From: a virus
Strand: one strand, 5' to 3'
Length of the DNA stretch: 43,636 nucleotides
IMG/VR virus record: IMGVR_UViG_3300042691_013192
Span: 1-43,636 of that record
How positions within the stretch are numbered: the stretch's first letter is position 1; each line of letters opens with the position of its first letter. The translations under genes and the position numbers were made by a program. The notes beneath the pieces were generated by a model. The model was not told where the DNA came from. It saw only the letters and a program-made list of their open reading frames with translations, and did no database searches. Of the stretch, positions 24,419 through 32,311 are shown piece after piece.

Positions 24419-24598
24419 TTAGTTGTGTTCTGGTGTTAGGTACTCTTTAGCAGCTTTTAAGTGTATTACTGCTTCCCTAGTTTGTTCTGAGTTCTCGCCG
24501 TATGTACGAACAATCCTAATTAGTGACAGCTCAGCCTCTGCTATCAGCTCAAGTAGTACCTCTTCATTCGTTTGATTCGCTGTTTCTGGTATATTCAT
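24419..24598 (-). CDS. Hypothetical small acidic helical protein
   Basis: This 59-residue, Glu-rich, predicted two-helix protein (NEEVLLELIAEAELSLIRIV, then REAVIHLKAAKEYL) has no recognised family. The frame is open to a TTG at 24625, but the ATG at 24598 has GGAG at 8 nt and is preferred. It is the first minus-strand gene left of the divergent control region. Small acidic early proteins often bind host factors; nothing here identifies a target. Confidence 0.6.
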   Translation of the reverse strand: MNIPETANQTNEEVLLELIAEAELSLIRIVRTYGENSEQTREAVIHLKAAKEYLTPEHN

Positions 24599-24758
24599 TT
24601 GATTCACTCCATTAGTTAGATTCAACAGTTACCAGTATACACACCTCAATAATTAAATCATCCCCTAAGTGGGTATAAACAACACACTGACGTAAATATA
24701 TTCGCACTAGCTACAAACTACCTATAACTCACTACTAACCCATCAACTCTCAAACCTA

Positions 24759-24777
24759 AACAATAATCACTCTCATC
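24759..24777. promoter_or_regulatory. Fur-box-like site 1 (weaker)
   Basis: AACAATAATCACTCTCATC differs from the second site by four of 19 positions and lies 29 bases before it, start to start. On its own it would not be called. Confidence 0.35.
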
Positions 24778-24787
24778 CCAACTTGTA

Positions 24788-24806
24788 AATGATAATCAAT
24801 CTCATT
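24788..24806. promoter_or_regulatory. Fur-box-like site 2 (strong)
   Basis: AATGATAATCAATCTCATT is a 19-bp imperfect palindrome. It matches the gammaproteobacterial Fur consensus AATGAnAATnATTnTCATT at every fixed position but one. By the classical GATAAT-based 19-mer the overlapping window matches 15 of 19. It lies about 105 bases upstream of the late -10 hexamer. Confidence 0.5.
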
Positions 24807-24891
24807 AACTATCTATTCTAGGGGAGGGGTAGGAGGCTTTTTGCGTTTTGGGTGACGTGGGTATCCTATGTAACCTCCCACATTTTACTAA

Positions 24892-24905
24892 AGTTTTATA
24901 AAACT
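24892..24905. promoter_or_regulatory. Perfect 14-bp palindrome next to the late -10
   Basis: AGTTTTATAAAACT is identical to its own reverse complement. It ends seven bases before the TATAAT at 24913 and so covers the -35 region, a typical place for an operator or activator site. Confidence 0.45.
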
Positions 24906-24912
24906 ACTAACT

Positions 24913-24918
24913 TATAAT
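24913..24918 (+). promoter_or_regulatory. Putative -10 hexamer of the late promoter
   Basis: This is a perfect TATAAT on the plus strand, about 108 bases before the first late gene. No good -35 is present at 16-18 bases, so activation by a factor bound at the adjacent palindrome is plausible. Confidence 0.4.
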
Positions 24919-24966
24919 TAAAGTTTCCAATTCCCCACTAACAAAAAATAATATTAAAAAATAAAC

Positions 24967-25001
24967 TTGAGTTAATGGCGCTACGCACCTTATTAACTCA
25001 A
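24967..25001 (+). other. Leader hairpin of the late transcript
   Basis: TTGAGTTAAT (24967-24976) and ATTAACTCAA (24992-25001) form a perfect 10-bp stem with a 15-nt loop that contains CGCTACGC (24979-24986). It lies 24 bases before the GTG start and just before the AGGAG site. There is no T run. The loop is complementary over eight bases to the loop of the hairpin at 29419-29454. Confidence 0.7.
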
Positions 25002-25025
25002 TGGCCTAACATAGGAGAATACTAA

Positions 25026-25619
25026 GTGACTATTAATACAAGTACATCAACTAAGTTAGGCGATGCCACGCGCGAAAAAGCACTATCACTACTTGCGTGT
25101 AATGTACCAGATGTACAAGTAGCCAATGCACTAGGTGTATCAGTAAGTAGGATTACACAACTATTATCCGAAGATGAATTTAAGGATAGACTAGCTGAGT
25201 TAAAGTACACTACACTAAGTAAGCACGTAGAGTCAGATAAAGAAAAAGATCAATTTGAGGATAAGTTGTTGGGTAAATTGCAGGATTCACTAGAGCATGA
25301 GTATAGAGCCCCTGTGTTATTAAAAGCTTTCCAAGTATTAAATGCAGCCAAGCGTAGATCTGCGCCCGGCGTAGCAGGAGGAATAACAAGCACTGCGCCA
25401 ACAGTCCAACTAATCATGCCAACAAAAGTAGTAAACAAATTTACAACAAACATATACAATCAGGTAATAAAAACTGGACAACAGGAACTTATTACAGTAC
25501 AATCTAACCAAATGGGTAAAATGTTGGATCAAACAATAGTACAAAATAGAGTAGGGAGATTACTAGATGAATGCTCTGATAGAGGGAGTGTGCCAAGTGA
25601 CTCGGCCGATGACAAGTGA
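25026..25619 (+). CDS. Small terminase subunit (putative)
   Basis: This 197-residue protein starts at GTG, nine bases after AGGAG. Residues ~12-60 look like a helix-turn-helix (ALSLLACNVPDVQVANALGV, then SVSRITQLLSEDEF), as in small terminase subunits that bind the packaging site. The middle is helical and charged, and the C-terminus is polar. It precedes the large terminase gene, the usual order. Assignment rests on the DNA-binding motif, size and position. Confidence 0.7.
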   Translation: MTINTSTSTKLGDATREKALSLLACNVPDVQVANALGVSVSRITQLLSEDEFKDRLAELKYTTLSKHVESDKEKDQFEDKLLGKLQDSLEHEYRAPVLLKAFQVLNAAKRRSAPGVAGGITSTAPTVQLIMPTKVVNKFTTNIYNQVIKTGQQELITVQSNQMGKMLDQTIVQNRVGRLLDECSDRGSVPSDSADDK

Positions 25620-25734
25620 GCCACTGACTTATAACGCAAGTGCGCTAAGGCAACCAATAGTTGTAGATAAGACCAATGCGCAAGCCATGCTAACTAAGTT
25701 ACGTGAGCAATTAGCTCGCACAAACTGTAAATAA
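25609..25734 (+). CDS. Possible 41-aa protein between the terminase genes
   Basis: An ATG 11 bases inside the end of the small terminase gene opens 41 codons ending at 25734 (MTSEPLTYNASALR ... MLTKLREQLARTNCK). The C-terminus could be an amphipathic helix. The nearest AGGGAG is about 21 bases upstream, too far for ordinary initiation, so expression would need coupling to the upstream stop. It fills the gap between the two terminase genes. Confidence 0.35.
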   Translation: MTSEPLTYNASALRQPIVVDKTNAQAMLTKLREQLARTNCK

Positions 25735-25761
25735 TGTTAATAATAACCTGAAGGGGTAGGA

Positions 25762-27312
25762 ATGTTAGTACCTAAAAGTGAACCTTCCCCTAACTTACCT
25801 GATTTCTTGCAGCAGGACTTTATAGATGAGCAAGATCCGGCCGATGACTTAGCAGAACTAAGTTTCTCGGCTGAGGATGTATCAGAAGCCTCTAAAAAGT
25901 CACTAGACTTTCTAGCCGCACTAGCTATGCCCACAGTATTTAGGTACTTTTTCCCTCCTATCTATATAGCAGTATGGGAATGGCTACTAGAAACTGTACA
26001 TAAAACACGTGATTTCTCGCAACTCGCACTGGGATTACCGCGCGGATTTGCCAAATCCACAGTTATTAAATTATTTGTGCTATACTGTGTACTATTCACC
26101 TCGCGTAAATTCATCTTAGTAACTTCCGAGAATCAATCCAAAGCTAATAACATCATATCTGATGTAATAGATATGTTAAATGAGCCTAATATTATAGCTG
26201 CATTTGGTGATTGGAAGTTAGGTATAGAATCTGACAGGTTAGACTTAAAGAAATTTGGCTTCAGAGGTAGAAATATAACTATCATGGCCGGTACTGTATC
26301 AGCTGTTCGAGGTATTAACCTTAAAAACGAACGTCCTGATATAATGATCTTTGACGATATACAATCTAGGGAGTGTTCTGAGTCACAAGTGCAGTCAGAA
26401 ACATTAGAACGTGAGATGATAGGTACGGCTATGAAAGCCAAATCACCTCATGGCTGTATGTTCCTGTTTGTTGGTAACATGTATCCTACTAAGTTCTCTA
26501 TTCTAAAGAAGCTTAAAACTAATCCTAACTGGGTTAAGTTTATTGTGGGTGGAATTTTAGCCAGCGGGGAAAGTTTATGGGAAGAATTACAGCCGCTAGA
26601 ACAATTAATTAAAGAGTTCCAGAATGACTTGTCAATGGGTAAGCCGCAAGTATTCTACGCTGAAGTACTTAACGATGAGAACGCAGCACTAAATAACTTA
26701 GTAGATCTATCTAACTTACCGGCCCTCCCTTATCACGAAGGTGATATACCCAATGGTAACTTCATAGTAATAGATCCGGCCGGCAGTAAAAAGAAGTCAA
26801 ATAACACAGCAATAGGTTACTTTGAAGTCTATGACGCTAAGCCAGTATTGGTGGACTTAGTTAATGAGATACTCTCTCCGGGCAGGACTGTTTACGAGGC
26901 GCTAAGACTTTGCCTAACTTATAATTGTAGACTGGTAGCTGTTGAGTCAGTAGCTTATCAAGCTTCACTATGTTATTGGGCACAGCACATAATGGAACAG
27001 CGACAGATAAATGGTATAGAGTTTGTTGAAGTATACCCAGATGGTGGAGCTAAGAACTCTCGCATATTAAAGATGTTAAGAGAATATGTGGCCGGTGAAG
27101 TATTTGTTAAGCCAAACTTGCAAGCTGAGGTACATCTTGAAATGATGCAGTTTAATCCACTTAAAACTGATAACACTGATAACATACTTGATGTGTTAAC
27201 TTACCCATATAAGATAATAAGGGAATTTGGGGAGTTTATAACCAGTACCACAGTAATAGAAATGCAGGACTTTGATGCTACAGAAGTTCCTGAGTTCAAC
27301 TCTCCATTCTAA
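25762..27312 (+). CDS. terL: Large terminase subunit (ATPase-nuclease)
   Basis: This 516-residue protein has an ATPase domain with Walker A LPRGFAKST (92-100), Walker B DIMIFDD (193-199) and a coupling motif near FVGNM (236-240). The nuclease domain follows, with the first catalytic Asp in FIVIDPAG (D338) and a final acidic site in TDNTDNILDVLTYP near the C-terminus. It powers DNA packaging through the portal and cuts the genome. AAGGGG lies five bases before the ATG. The 50-residue acidic N-terminal extension (DEQDPADDLAELSFSAEDV) is somewhat unusual. Confidence 0.95.
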   Translation: MLVPKSEPSPNLPDFLQQDFIDEQDPADDLAELSFSAEDVSEASKKSLDFLAALAMPTVFRYFFPPIYIAVWEWLLETVHKTRDFSQLALGLPRGFAKSTVIKLFVLYCVLFTSRKFILVTSENQSKANNIISDVIDMLNEPNIIAAFGDWKLGIESDRLDLKKFGFRGRNITIMAGTVSAVRGINLKNERPDIMIFDDIQSRECSESQVQSETLEREMIGTAMKAKSPHGCMFLFVGNMYPTKFSILKKLKTNPNWVKFIVGGILASGESLWEELQPLEQLIKEFQNDLSMGKPQVFYAEVLNDENAALNNLVDLSNLPALPYHEGDIPNGNFIVIDPAGSKKKSNNTAIGYFEVYDAKPVLVDLVNEILSPGRTVYEALRLCLTYNCRLVAVESVAYQASLCYWAQHIMEQRQINGIEFVEVYPDGGAKNSRILKMLREYVAGEVFVKPNLQAEVHLEMMQFNPLKTDNTDNILDVLTYPYKIIREFGEFITSTTVIEMQDFDATEVPEFNSPF

Positions 27313-27345
27313 ATAAGATTAGCAGTACAAACTAGAAAGATAACT

Positions 27346-29337
27346 ATGGCATCTAACACAGGTCTTATTATACCTAAATCCTCACAGGAAGGTATAATTG
27401 AGTATAGTAGATTATGCTACAATTTACTAGAAAAACAGTTCTCTATAAGAGAGCGCATGAGGCAGGTTGACTTAGCCTATATTAGAGAGAAAGATAGAAC
27501 TGAGGCACAGATTCGCGCAAAAAATGCTAATAAGCAAGGTGACGCAGATAGGTTACAGAACATAACTGTACCTGTAATCTATCCGCAAGTAGAATCAGCT
27601 ACAGCCTATCAATCAGAAGTATTTTTATCTGGTCAGCCCATATTTAGTTTTGTCAGTCCTCCGCAGTACATGGACCAAGCGATGGCTATGAATGCTATCA
27701 TTGAGGATAACTGCACGCGTGGTGGCTGGGTAAGAGAACTTATGATGTTCTTCCGTGATGGATTTAAGTATAACCAGAGCGCAATAGAGGTTGTATGGGA
27801 CAGGAGAATAACTGCTGCTGTAGAAACTGACTTAGCTATAGGATCTAATGGACAACCTAAACAGGTAATTTGGGAAGGTAACTCACTTAATAGATGGTGT
27901 CCATATAATACATTTTGGGATACTAGAGTTACGCCGCCGGAAGTTTCCAGTAAAGGTGAGTTCATCGGCAAGACAGAAATTATGTCTCGTATAAGGCTAA
28001 AGAAATTTATAGCTGAACTCCCTGATAAGATGGTAGATAATGTGCGCTCAGCATTTGAGTCTAGTATATCAGGCACTTCATTATCTGGTACTAGTTACCA
28101 AGGTGAAAGTTTCTACATACCACAGATCAATCCTGATGCATTAACCAGTAGTATGTATCAGCATGGTGTAGACTGGGAAAGATTCGCTGGACTAGATAAA
28201 GCTAGCAATTCAATAAACTACAAGAACTCTTACGAGGTTAGTACACTTTATGCGGTAATATTACCTTCTGACTTTAGCTTAAAACTACCGGGACGTAATA
28301 CTCCACAGGTCTGGAAATTTATTATAGTTAACCGCCAAGTTCTTTTATATGCTGAGCGCCAAACCAATGCACACGATAAATTACCTGTGCTTATGGGCTC
28401 TCCACTAGAAGATGGACTAGGATACCAAACTAAGTCATACGCAGAAAATGTAGCTCCATTACAGGATGCAAGTTCAGGACTTATGAACTCTGTATTTGCC
28501 GCGCGACGCAGGGCAATATCAGATAGGTTAGCTTATGATCCAAGCCGGATAAGTTCATCTGCTATTAACTCATCTAATCCTAGCGCTAAGATACCAGTTC
28601 GCCCAAGTGCTTATGGCAAGAATCCGGGTGAGGCTATATTCCAGTTTCCTTTCCGCGATGAGAACTCACAATTTGCATTACAGCAAGTTAGTCAGCTACA
28701 GGGAATGTCTAACATAGTTAATGGCTCTAATCCGGCTAGACAAGGTCAGTTTGTTAAGGGCAATAAAACCTTACATGAGTTCTCTGATACTATGGCACAC
28801 TCTAATGCACGTGATCAGATGTGCTCTTTACTATTAGAAGCTCAAGTATTCACCCCGATGAAGGAGATATTAAAACTTAATATTTTGCAGTACCAAGCTG
28901 GAACTACCATATATAGCCAATCCAAAGACCGGCAAGTGCAAGTAGATCCTATTAAGTTACGTACGGCGGTGCTTGCATTTGAAGTATCTGACGGTCTAAC
29001 GCCTACAGCTAAGCTAATTAATGGTGATACTTTCCAAGTAGCTACGCAAGCTATTATGGGTACACCGGCGCTGGCTGCCGAGTATAATGTTGGCCCGATG
29101 TTCTCTTACTTAGTTAAAACTCAAGGCGCTGACATTAGAGCCTTTGAGAAAACTATAGAACAGAAAACTTACGAACAGGCTATGATGAGTTGGCAACAAG
29201 TTGTAATGGAAGCTATTAAGCAGGGTGCATCGCAAGATAAGTTACCTCCACAACCCAAACCGGCCGATTATGGCTATATACCGCAGCAAGTACAAGATAG
29301 CAACCCTACACCGCCACCTACAAGTAGTAGTATGTAG
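27346..29337 (+). CDS. Portal protein
   Basis: This 663-residue protein directly follows the large terminase. Its features fit a podovirus portal: an N-terminal helical region (RLCYNLLEKQFSIRERMRQ), a central VIYPQVESATAYQSEVFLSG and NWERF-type wing segments. A long helical C-terminal region follows, ending in a Gln/Pro-rich barrel-like tail (PPQPKPADYGYIPQQVQDSN). Twelve copies would form the DNA channel at one capsid vertex. Assignment rests on position, size and general pattern. Confidence 0.85.
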   Translation: MASNTGLIIPKSSQEGIIEYSRLCYNLLEKQFSIRERMRQVDLAYIREKDRTEAQIRAKNANKQGDADRLQNITVPVIYPQVESATAYQSEVFLSGQPIFSFVSPPQYMDQAMAMNAIIEDNCTRGGWVRELMMFFRDGFKYNQSAIEVVWDRRITAAVETDLAIGSNGQPKQVIWEGNSLNRWCPYNTFWDTRVTPPEVSSKGEFIGKTEIMSRIRLKKFIAELPDKMVDNVRSAFESSISGTSLSGTSYQGESFYIPQINPDALTSSMYQHGVDWERFAGLDKASNSINYKNSYEVSTLYAVILPSDFSLKLPGRNTPQVWKFIIVNRQVLLYAERQTNAHDKLPVLMGSPLEDGLGYQTKSYAENVAPLQDASSGLMNSVFAARRRAISDRLAYDPSRISSSAINSSNPSAKIPVRPSAYGKNPGEAIFQFPFRDENSQFALQQVSQLQGMSNIVNGSNPARQGQFVKGNKTLHEFSDTMAHSNARDQMCSLLLEAQVFTPMKEILKLNILQYQAGTTIYSQSKDRQVQVDPIKLRTAVLAFEVSDGLTPTAKLINGDTFQVATQAIMGTPALAAEYNVGPMFSYLVKTQGADIRAFEKTIEQKTYEQAMMSWQQVVMEAIKQGASQDKLPPQPKPADYGYIPQQVQDSNPTPPPTSSSM

Positions 29338-29392
29338 CTGATATGCTAGTTGCAATTGGCTGTAGCGCCGCGCGGTGCTTGACGGCGGTGTT

Positions 29393-29493
29393 GCTGACAC
29401 AATTAGCGGCGGGTTCCATATGTCAAGAGCAGAAGCGTAGCGTCTCTTGACATAGGGTAGAGCTAATTGTTAAGCTCACCGGAAGTAGTCAGC
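29393..29493 (+). ncRNA. Nested stem-loop element after the portal gene
   Basis: The 209-bp gap between portal and the next gene holds no credible gene. It contains three nested perfect inverted repeats: GCTGAC/GTCAGC (29393-29398, 29488-29493), ACAATTAGC/GCTAATTGT (29399-29407, 29462-29470) and an 11-bp stem TATGTCAAGAG/CTCTTGACATA (29419-29429, 29444-29454) with a 14-nt loop. The first two stems abut on the 5' side. No terminator T run follows. It is more GC-rich than its surroundings. It matches no RNA family I recognise and could be a structured RNA, a processing site or a small inserted palindromic element. Confidence 0.6.
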
Positions 29494-29546
29494 CCCGCAA
29501 GCGAAAGACAAGGCAACGATGGTGTACTAACTAATAAGGAACTAAC

Positions 29547-29843
29547 ATGGCAGTACTACAAGAAAATAGATTTAACTCGTATAATCTAACTGAGGAAGAA
29601 TTTCTCGCTGCTACTAGACTAACAGACTTACAGAGAATGAAGATTCAAACTGAGTTATCACAGATAGCTCATAGGTTACTTAATTGGACCTTAGATTTAG
29701 AGAATTATCATGTATCAATAGCAACACATGCAGAGTTACAAGGTAGGCTTAATGCTTACTCAGGTATATTAGATGATCACGCAGACTCAGTGGCTAAAGA
29801 AATTGAGGCTGCTAGAGAATCTAATCAATATCCCACACAATAA
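29547..29843 (+). CDS. Hypothetical helical protein of the head module
   Basis: This is a 98-residue, all-helical, acidic protein (TEEEFLAATRLTDLQRMKIQ, AYSGILDDHADSVAKEIEAA) with AAGGA eight bases before the ATG. It lies between the portal and the scaffold. Small helical proteins here are often scaffold or assembly accessory factors. No family was recognised. Confidence 0.7.
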   Translation: MAVLQENRFNSYNLTEEEFLAATRLTDLQRMKIQTELSQIAHRLLNWTLDLENYHVSIATHAELQGRLNAYSGILDDHADSVAKEIEAARESNQYPTQ

Positions 29844-29902
29844 CTTATAGTATCACAACCAAGTAGTATCCCTCAGCATTATAACTTAACAAAGGAATTA
29901 AC

Positions 29903-30592
29903 ATGGCAGATTTTTTTGCAAGCTTAAAAAGTGCGTTTTCAGGCACAGCGCCTACAGCACAGAATACTCAACCGACTCAGCAACCAGCTGCACCTACTGA
30001 GCCACAGTCTACAGCTCCACAAGCTCCGCAATCCCCTCTTGATGAGTACTCAAAATTATGGGAACCTGTAGCTACTGATCCAGATTCTAAACAACCCACA
30101 GGGTTAGACCCGGCAGAGTTAATGAAGTCAGCTTCTAAAGTAGACTTTACTAAAGCTCTCACGCCTGAGATGCTATCTAAGTTACAAGCTGGCGGTGAAG
30201 ATGCATTGCGGTCATTACCTGAGTTAGTTAATAGAATGTCACAACAAGCTTATGCTTCTGGGGTTATGGCTTCTAGTAAATTAATGGAAACCAAAATAGC
30301 TGAAGCCGAATCAAAATTCCTGAGTAAGTTACCTGACTTAATTAGGAAACATAATGCAGTAGAATCTACCTTCGAAGATAACCCTTTGTTAAAACACGAG
30401 AGTGTTCAACCCTTAGTAGCAGCAATCCAACAACAGTTTGCAGTTAAGCATCCCGGTGCAACTGCAAAAGAATTAAAAGAGTACACCAATAAGTATTTAG
30501 ATGGGGTAGCAGGGCTGTTTAGGAAGCCAGAACCTCAAGCTAAGGGCAGAAATGTCGATAATACCGATTGGGAAGATTTCGCTAAATTTTAA
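29903..30592 (+). CDS. Scaffolding protein (putative)
   Basis: This 229-residue protein has a Pro/Gln/Ala/Thr-rich disordered N-terminal region (about 12-50), a long helical middle (EMLSKLQAGGEDALRSLPEL) and an acidic C-terminal helix ending NTDWEDFAKF. Order, size and composition match phage scaffolding proteins, which guide capsid assembly and leave the prohead. AAAGGA lies 7 nt before the ATG. It is followed, after one small gene, by the major capsid gene. Confidence 0.8.
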   Translation: MADFFASLKSAFSGTAPTAQNTQPTQQPAAPTEPQSTAPQAPQSPLDEYSKLWEPVATDPDSKQPTGLDPAELMKSASKVDFTKALTPEMLSKLQAGGEDALRSLPELVNRMSQQAYASGVMASSKLMETKIAEAESKFLSKLPDLIRKHNAVESTFEDNPLLKHESVQPLVAAIQQQFAVKHPGATAKELKEYTNKYLDGVAGLFRKPEPQAKGRNVDNTDWEDFAKF

Positions 30593-30626
30593 CTAGCTAA
30601 GCTAGTAACCAATTAAAGAGGTATTT

Positions 30627-31019
30627 ATGTTTAGAGTATTTGGTACCACGGACGGACTTAATCGTCATGCTCGTGTAGGGGAGCTTATTAATAGCCCCTT
30701 AATTTCAACTATTGCCACAGATGCTGATGTAACTTACACTATATCGCAATTGTCTGGTCGTGCAATCTTACGGACTTCGTTGACCGCACCTAGAAGTGAC
30801 ACACTTCCTACTGCTGCTGCTATCTTAGCTGTAAATGCTAATATGGATATTGGCGATACGTTTCTTGTAATGTTAGCTAATACATCCGCATCTGCGATTA
30901 CATTAGTTACTAACACAGGTGTGACGCTTAATGGTAATACTACTATTGCTGCCACTTCAAGAGCATTCTTAGTAATTACCAAAACATCGGACACAACAGT
31001 TACTGCAACATTGTTCTAA
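30627..31019 (+). CDS. Beta-rich head decoration-type protein
   Basis: This 130-residue protein begins FRVFGTTDGLNRHARVGELI and continues with strand-rich sequence (SGRAILRTSL, DTLPTAAAILA, AITLVTNTGVTLNGNT, RAFLVITKTSDTTVTATLF). The repeated T/V strands and lack of helices are typical of capsid decoration or head-fibre subunits. AAAGAGG lies 6 nt before the ATG. It is placed between scaffold and capsid genes. Confidence 0.6.
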   Translation: MFRVFGTTDGLNRHARVGELINSPLISTIATDADVTYTISQLSGRAILRTSLTAPRSDTLPTAAAILAVNANMDIGDTFLVMLANTSASAITLVTNTGVTLNGNTTIAATSRAFLVITKTSDTTVTATLF

Positions 31020-31073
31020 TTCAATATTAGACTTTGCCGCATTGACAACTAGAAAACAATTTAAGGATTAGAT

Positions 31074-32300
31074 ATGTCTACAGGTATTTTAACACAAAAT
31101 CAGTTTCCAGCGGATTTTGTTAAGAAGTCATTTGCTGGAATGATTATGCGGCTTATGCCTTCAGGTAATGCACCTTTGTTTGGGCTAACTTCAATGTTAG
31201 GTACAGAGAATGCTAGCCGCGTTGAGCATGGGTTCTTCACCAAAACAATGTTGTTTCCACAAGTTACTTTGGCTGCCGCTGTAGCTAACGCAACTGACAC
31301 AACTTTCACGGTTACTTCTACTACCAATATCATCCCCGGTATGGTGTTGCAGGCTAACTCTACAAAAGAGCAGATCATAGTTAACAGCATTATCTCCTCT
31401 ACACAACTTACTGTATCTCGTGGTGTGGGTGTTGTATCCGCTGCTGCTATTTCTAATGGTGTTGATCTTTACCAAGTTGGTAATGCATTCGAAGAGGCTT
31501 CTGTACGTCCTAACGCACAGAATATTATTCCGGTGCGTATTACTAACTTCACTCAGATTTTCCGTAATACTTGGGCACTAAGTGATACAACTCGTGAAAC
31601 CCTAGTTATTGCTGGTGAAGATAACGTATCTGAGTCTAAGATGGATGCAACAATGTTCCATGCTGCTGACATCGAAAAAGCTCTATTTTTTGGTCAGAAG
31701 TCACAAGGTACTAGGAATGGGCAACCTTTCCGCACTATGGATGGCTTGGAGAGTATTGTTAGTAACTTGAGTTATTATCCTTCTTCCTACGCTGCTGCTA
31801 ACGTGTTTACTGCAGGTGCAACCACTAACTATACGCAGTTAGAAGGTTTTGTTGATCCAGTGTTCAACCAGAATACAGACCCACGTACAGGTAACCAGCG
31901 CTTTGCATTCGTAGGTGGAACTGCACTCAAGGTGATTAACAATATTTGCCGTTTGAATGGTAATTATCAGTTGATTGACGGACAAACAAGTTGGGGCTTC
32001 CAGTTTAAGACACTGAAATTTGCACGTGGTACTATTCAACTTGTCGAGCATCCACTGTTCAACACTAATGCTAACTGGTCTAAGTACATGTTTGTTGTTG
32101 ATACTTCAACATTCAAAACTGCTTACTTGGGTAACCGTAAAACTCAGTATAAAGAGTTTAACATGGACCCAGATAACTGTGCTCAGGATAATGGTATTGA
32201 TGCAGTTGGTGGTACACTAACTACTGAAGTTACTTGCGTTATTAAAAACCCTCCAGCAAACTCTATTGTATACAACTTAACAGCTGCTGCGGCAGGCTAA
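31074..32300 (+). CDS. Major capsid protein (SU10/DUF5309-like)
   Basis: This 408-residue protein shows the pattern I associate with the SU10/DUF5309 capsid family: an N-terminal ADFVKKSFAGMIMRLMPSG, then VRITNFTQIFRNTWALSDTT, then DIEKALFFGQKS and FRTMDGLESIV. Residues about 65-145 look like an inserted beta domain (TDTTFTVTSTTNIIPGMVLQ) that may project from the capsid surface. The fold should be HK97-like. AAGGA lies 8 nt before the ATG. Position after scaffold and decoration genes supports the call. Confidence 0.85.
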   Translation: MSTGILTQNQFPADFVKKSFAGMIMRLMPSGNAPLFGLTSMLGTENASRVEHGFFTKTMLFPQVTLAAAVANATDTTFTVTSTTNIIPGMVLQANSTKEQIIVNSIISSTQLTVSRGVGVVSAAAISNGVDLYQVGNAFEEASVRPNAQNIIPVRITNFTQIFRNTWALSDTTRETLVIAGEDNVSESKMDATMFHAADIEKALFFGQKSQGTRNGQPFRTMDGLESIVSNLSYYPSSYAAANVFTAGATTNYTQLEGFVDPVFNQNTDPRTGNQRFAFVGGTALKVINNICRLNGNYQLIDGQTSWGFQFKTLKFARGTIQLVEHPLFNTNANWSKYMFVVDTSTFKTAYLGNRKTQYKEFNMDPDNCAQDNGIDAVGGTLTTEVTCVIKNPPANSIVYNLTAAAAG

Positions 32301-32311
32301 TAGGAAAAAAG

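Larger units (their letters stand above)
24599..25025. promoter_or_regulatory. Divergent control region between early and late blocks
   Basis: These 427 bases hold no credible gene. In order they contain two tandem Fur-box-like palindromes, a G-rich tract (24821-24836), a perfect 14-bp palindrome, a TATAAT hexamer and a leader hairpin before the GTG of the small terminase gene. I found no strong minus-strand promoter for the gene at 24598. Late transcription probably starts near 24925. Confidence 0.55.

Noticed and set aside
29430-29443. Loop sequence resembling words of interspersed cyanobacterial repeats (gcgtagcgt)
   Set aside because: The similarity rests on memory of very short words and nothing else indicates a cyanobacterial host.
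29338-29546. Idea that the structured gap is a group I or II intron, self-cleaving ribozyme or tRNA-like element
   Set aside because: I could not find the conserved cores of these classes, a tRNA cloverleaf or a 3' CCA. It is reported only as an unknown structured element.
31043-31073. Perfect TTGACA before the major capsid gene as an internal late promoter
   Set aside because: No acceptable -10 exists at 16-18 bases; the region beyond is occupied by the ribosome binding site.
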